The position numbers and the translations under genes are program-made. Shown piece after piece: positions 63,893 through 64,000 of a DNA stretch of 64,000 bases (the first letter of the stretch is position 1; every line of letters begins with the position of its first letter). Below the pieces are notes generated by a model. It was not told the origin of the DNA, searched no databases, and saw only the letters and a list, made by a program, of their open reading frames with translations. Location of the stretch: contig OX388329.1 of assembly GCA_947579605.1 (NCBI GenBank), forward strand, positions 26,306,299-26,370,298, written 5' to 3'. This DNA is from Athripsodes cinereus (Eukaryota > Arthropoda > Insecta > Trichoptera > Leptoceridae).

Positions 63893-64000
63893 TAGTCCCC
63901 GCTAATGAATAGACCTACAACTCTTTTCTATAAGGTTTTCCAGTGTCCTGTAAAAGGCATGTTTTCATAAAACATTACGATTGAGAGATTTTACATCTTC
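63893..64000 (+). repeat. Family A SINE-like element, 5' part
   Basis: ACTCTTTTCTATAAGG, CCAGTGTCCTGTAAAAGGCA and TTTTACATCTT, cut by the window end. Confidence 0.75.

Noticed and set aside
1..64000. CRISPR arrays, operons, prophage or other bacterial systems
   Set aside because: No regularly spaced repeats with unique spacers, no long gene runs or ribosome binding sites; composition and repeats are those of an insect nuclear genome.
1..64000. Complete LTR retrotransposon or endogenous virus
   Set aside because: No paired LTRs, no primer binding site and only one short BEL/Pao gag piece; no envelope-like or replication genes seen.

Overview
The window reads as eukaryotic, intergenic or intronic DNA from an insect. 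It is AT-rich, has no dense coding, carries poly(A)-tailed retroposons, tRNA-headed SINEs and hAT-type transposons, and includes C-terminal tails of several non-LTR reverse transcriptases of the kind common in insect genomes. Frequent TAGGTACCTA-like and ATAATATTAT-like words resemble aphid and some lepidopteran genomes. A hemipteran host is a guess, not a demonstration.

No complete host gene can be supported. The best host-gene candidate is a short minus-strand terminal exon at 1942-2075, a 43-codon open frame with a splice acceptor and a stop. Weaker open frames lie at 18161-18298, 25859-26056 and 55917-56372. Most other short ORFs are chance frames or fall inside repeats.

Most of what can be recognised is mobile DNA. 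(1) Family A is a SINE-like element of about 280 bp with some thirty copies in both orientations. It ends in a hairpin, CCCACTTGTGGG, followed by GATGGTATAGTA. The LINE at 51040-51430 (family B) ends in nearly the same sequence, which suggests that LINE mobilises family A. (2) At least four unrelated SINEs have tRNA-type A and B boxes. One of them is present three times (12642, 31021, 62559). (3) Non-LTR reverse transcriptase tails fall in at least six groups. They are family F with a (GAA)n end (2788, 5300, 21360, 22655, 61370), an EAYVQQWT type (12895, 61050), a TEDIIRW type (41236, 54722), a DPQD type (18884), a zinc-knuckle type (24360) and CR1-like ends (11700, 16213, 17935, 23300). (4) DNA transposons include hAT elements at 38291-40252 and 42181-42695 with perfect 8-bp target duplications, a hAT relic at 59684-60205 that keeps transposase C-terminal residues, three copies of a 211-bp palindromic MITE (9661, 56825, 58328), and several other terminal-inverted-repeat elements. 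(5) A BEL/Pao gag fragment lies at 4985-5300.

The most interesting signal is a scatter of hammerhead-ribozyme-like motifs (4255, 8275, 29470, 49560, 52755). Each has a CTGANGA core and a short stem II. GAAA follows (GAAT at 29470), then a small palindrome that serves as stem III. Flanking bases pair as stem I, most fully at 4255, 49560 and 52755. Several sit in inverted-repeat units. This fits Penelope-like elements or retrozymes. All assignments come from reading the sequence; no database search was run.
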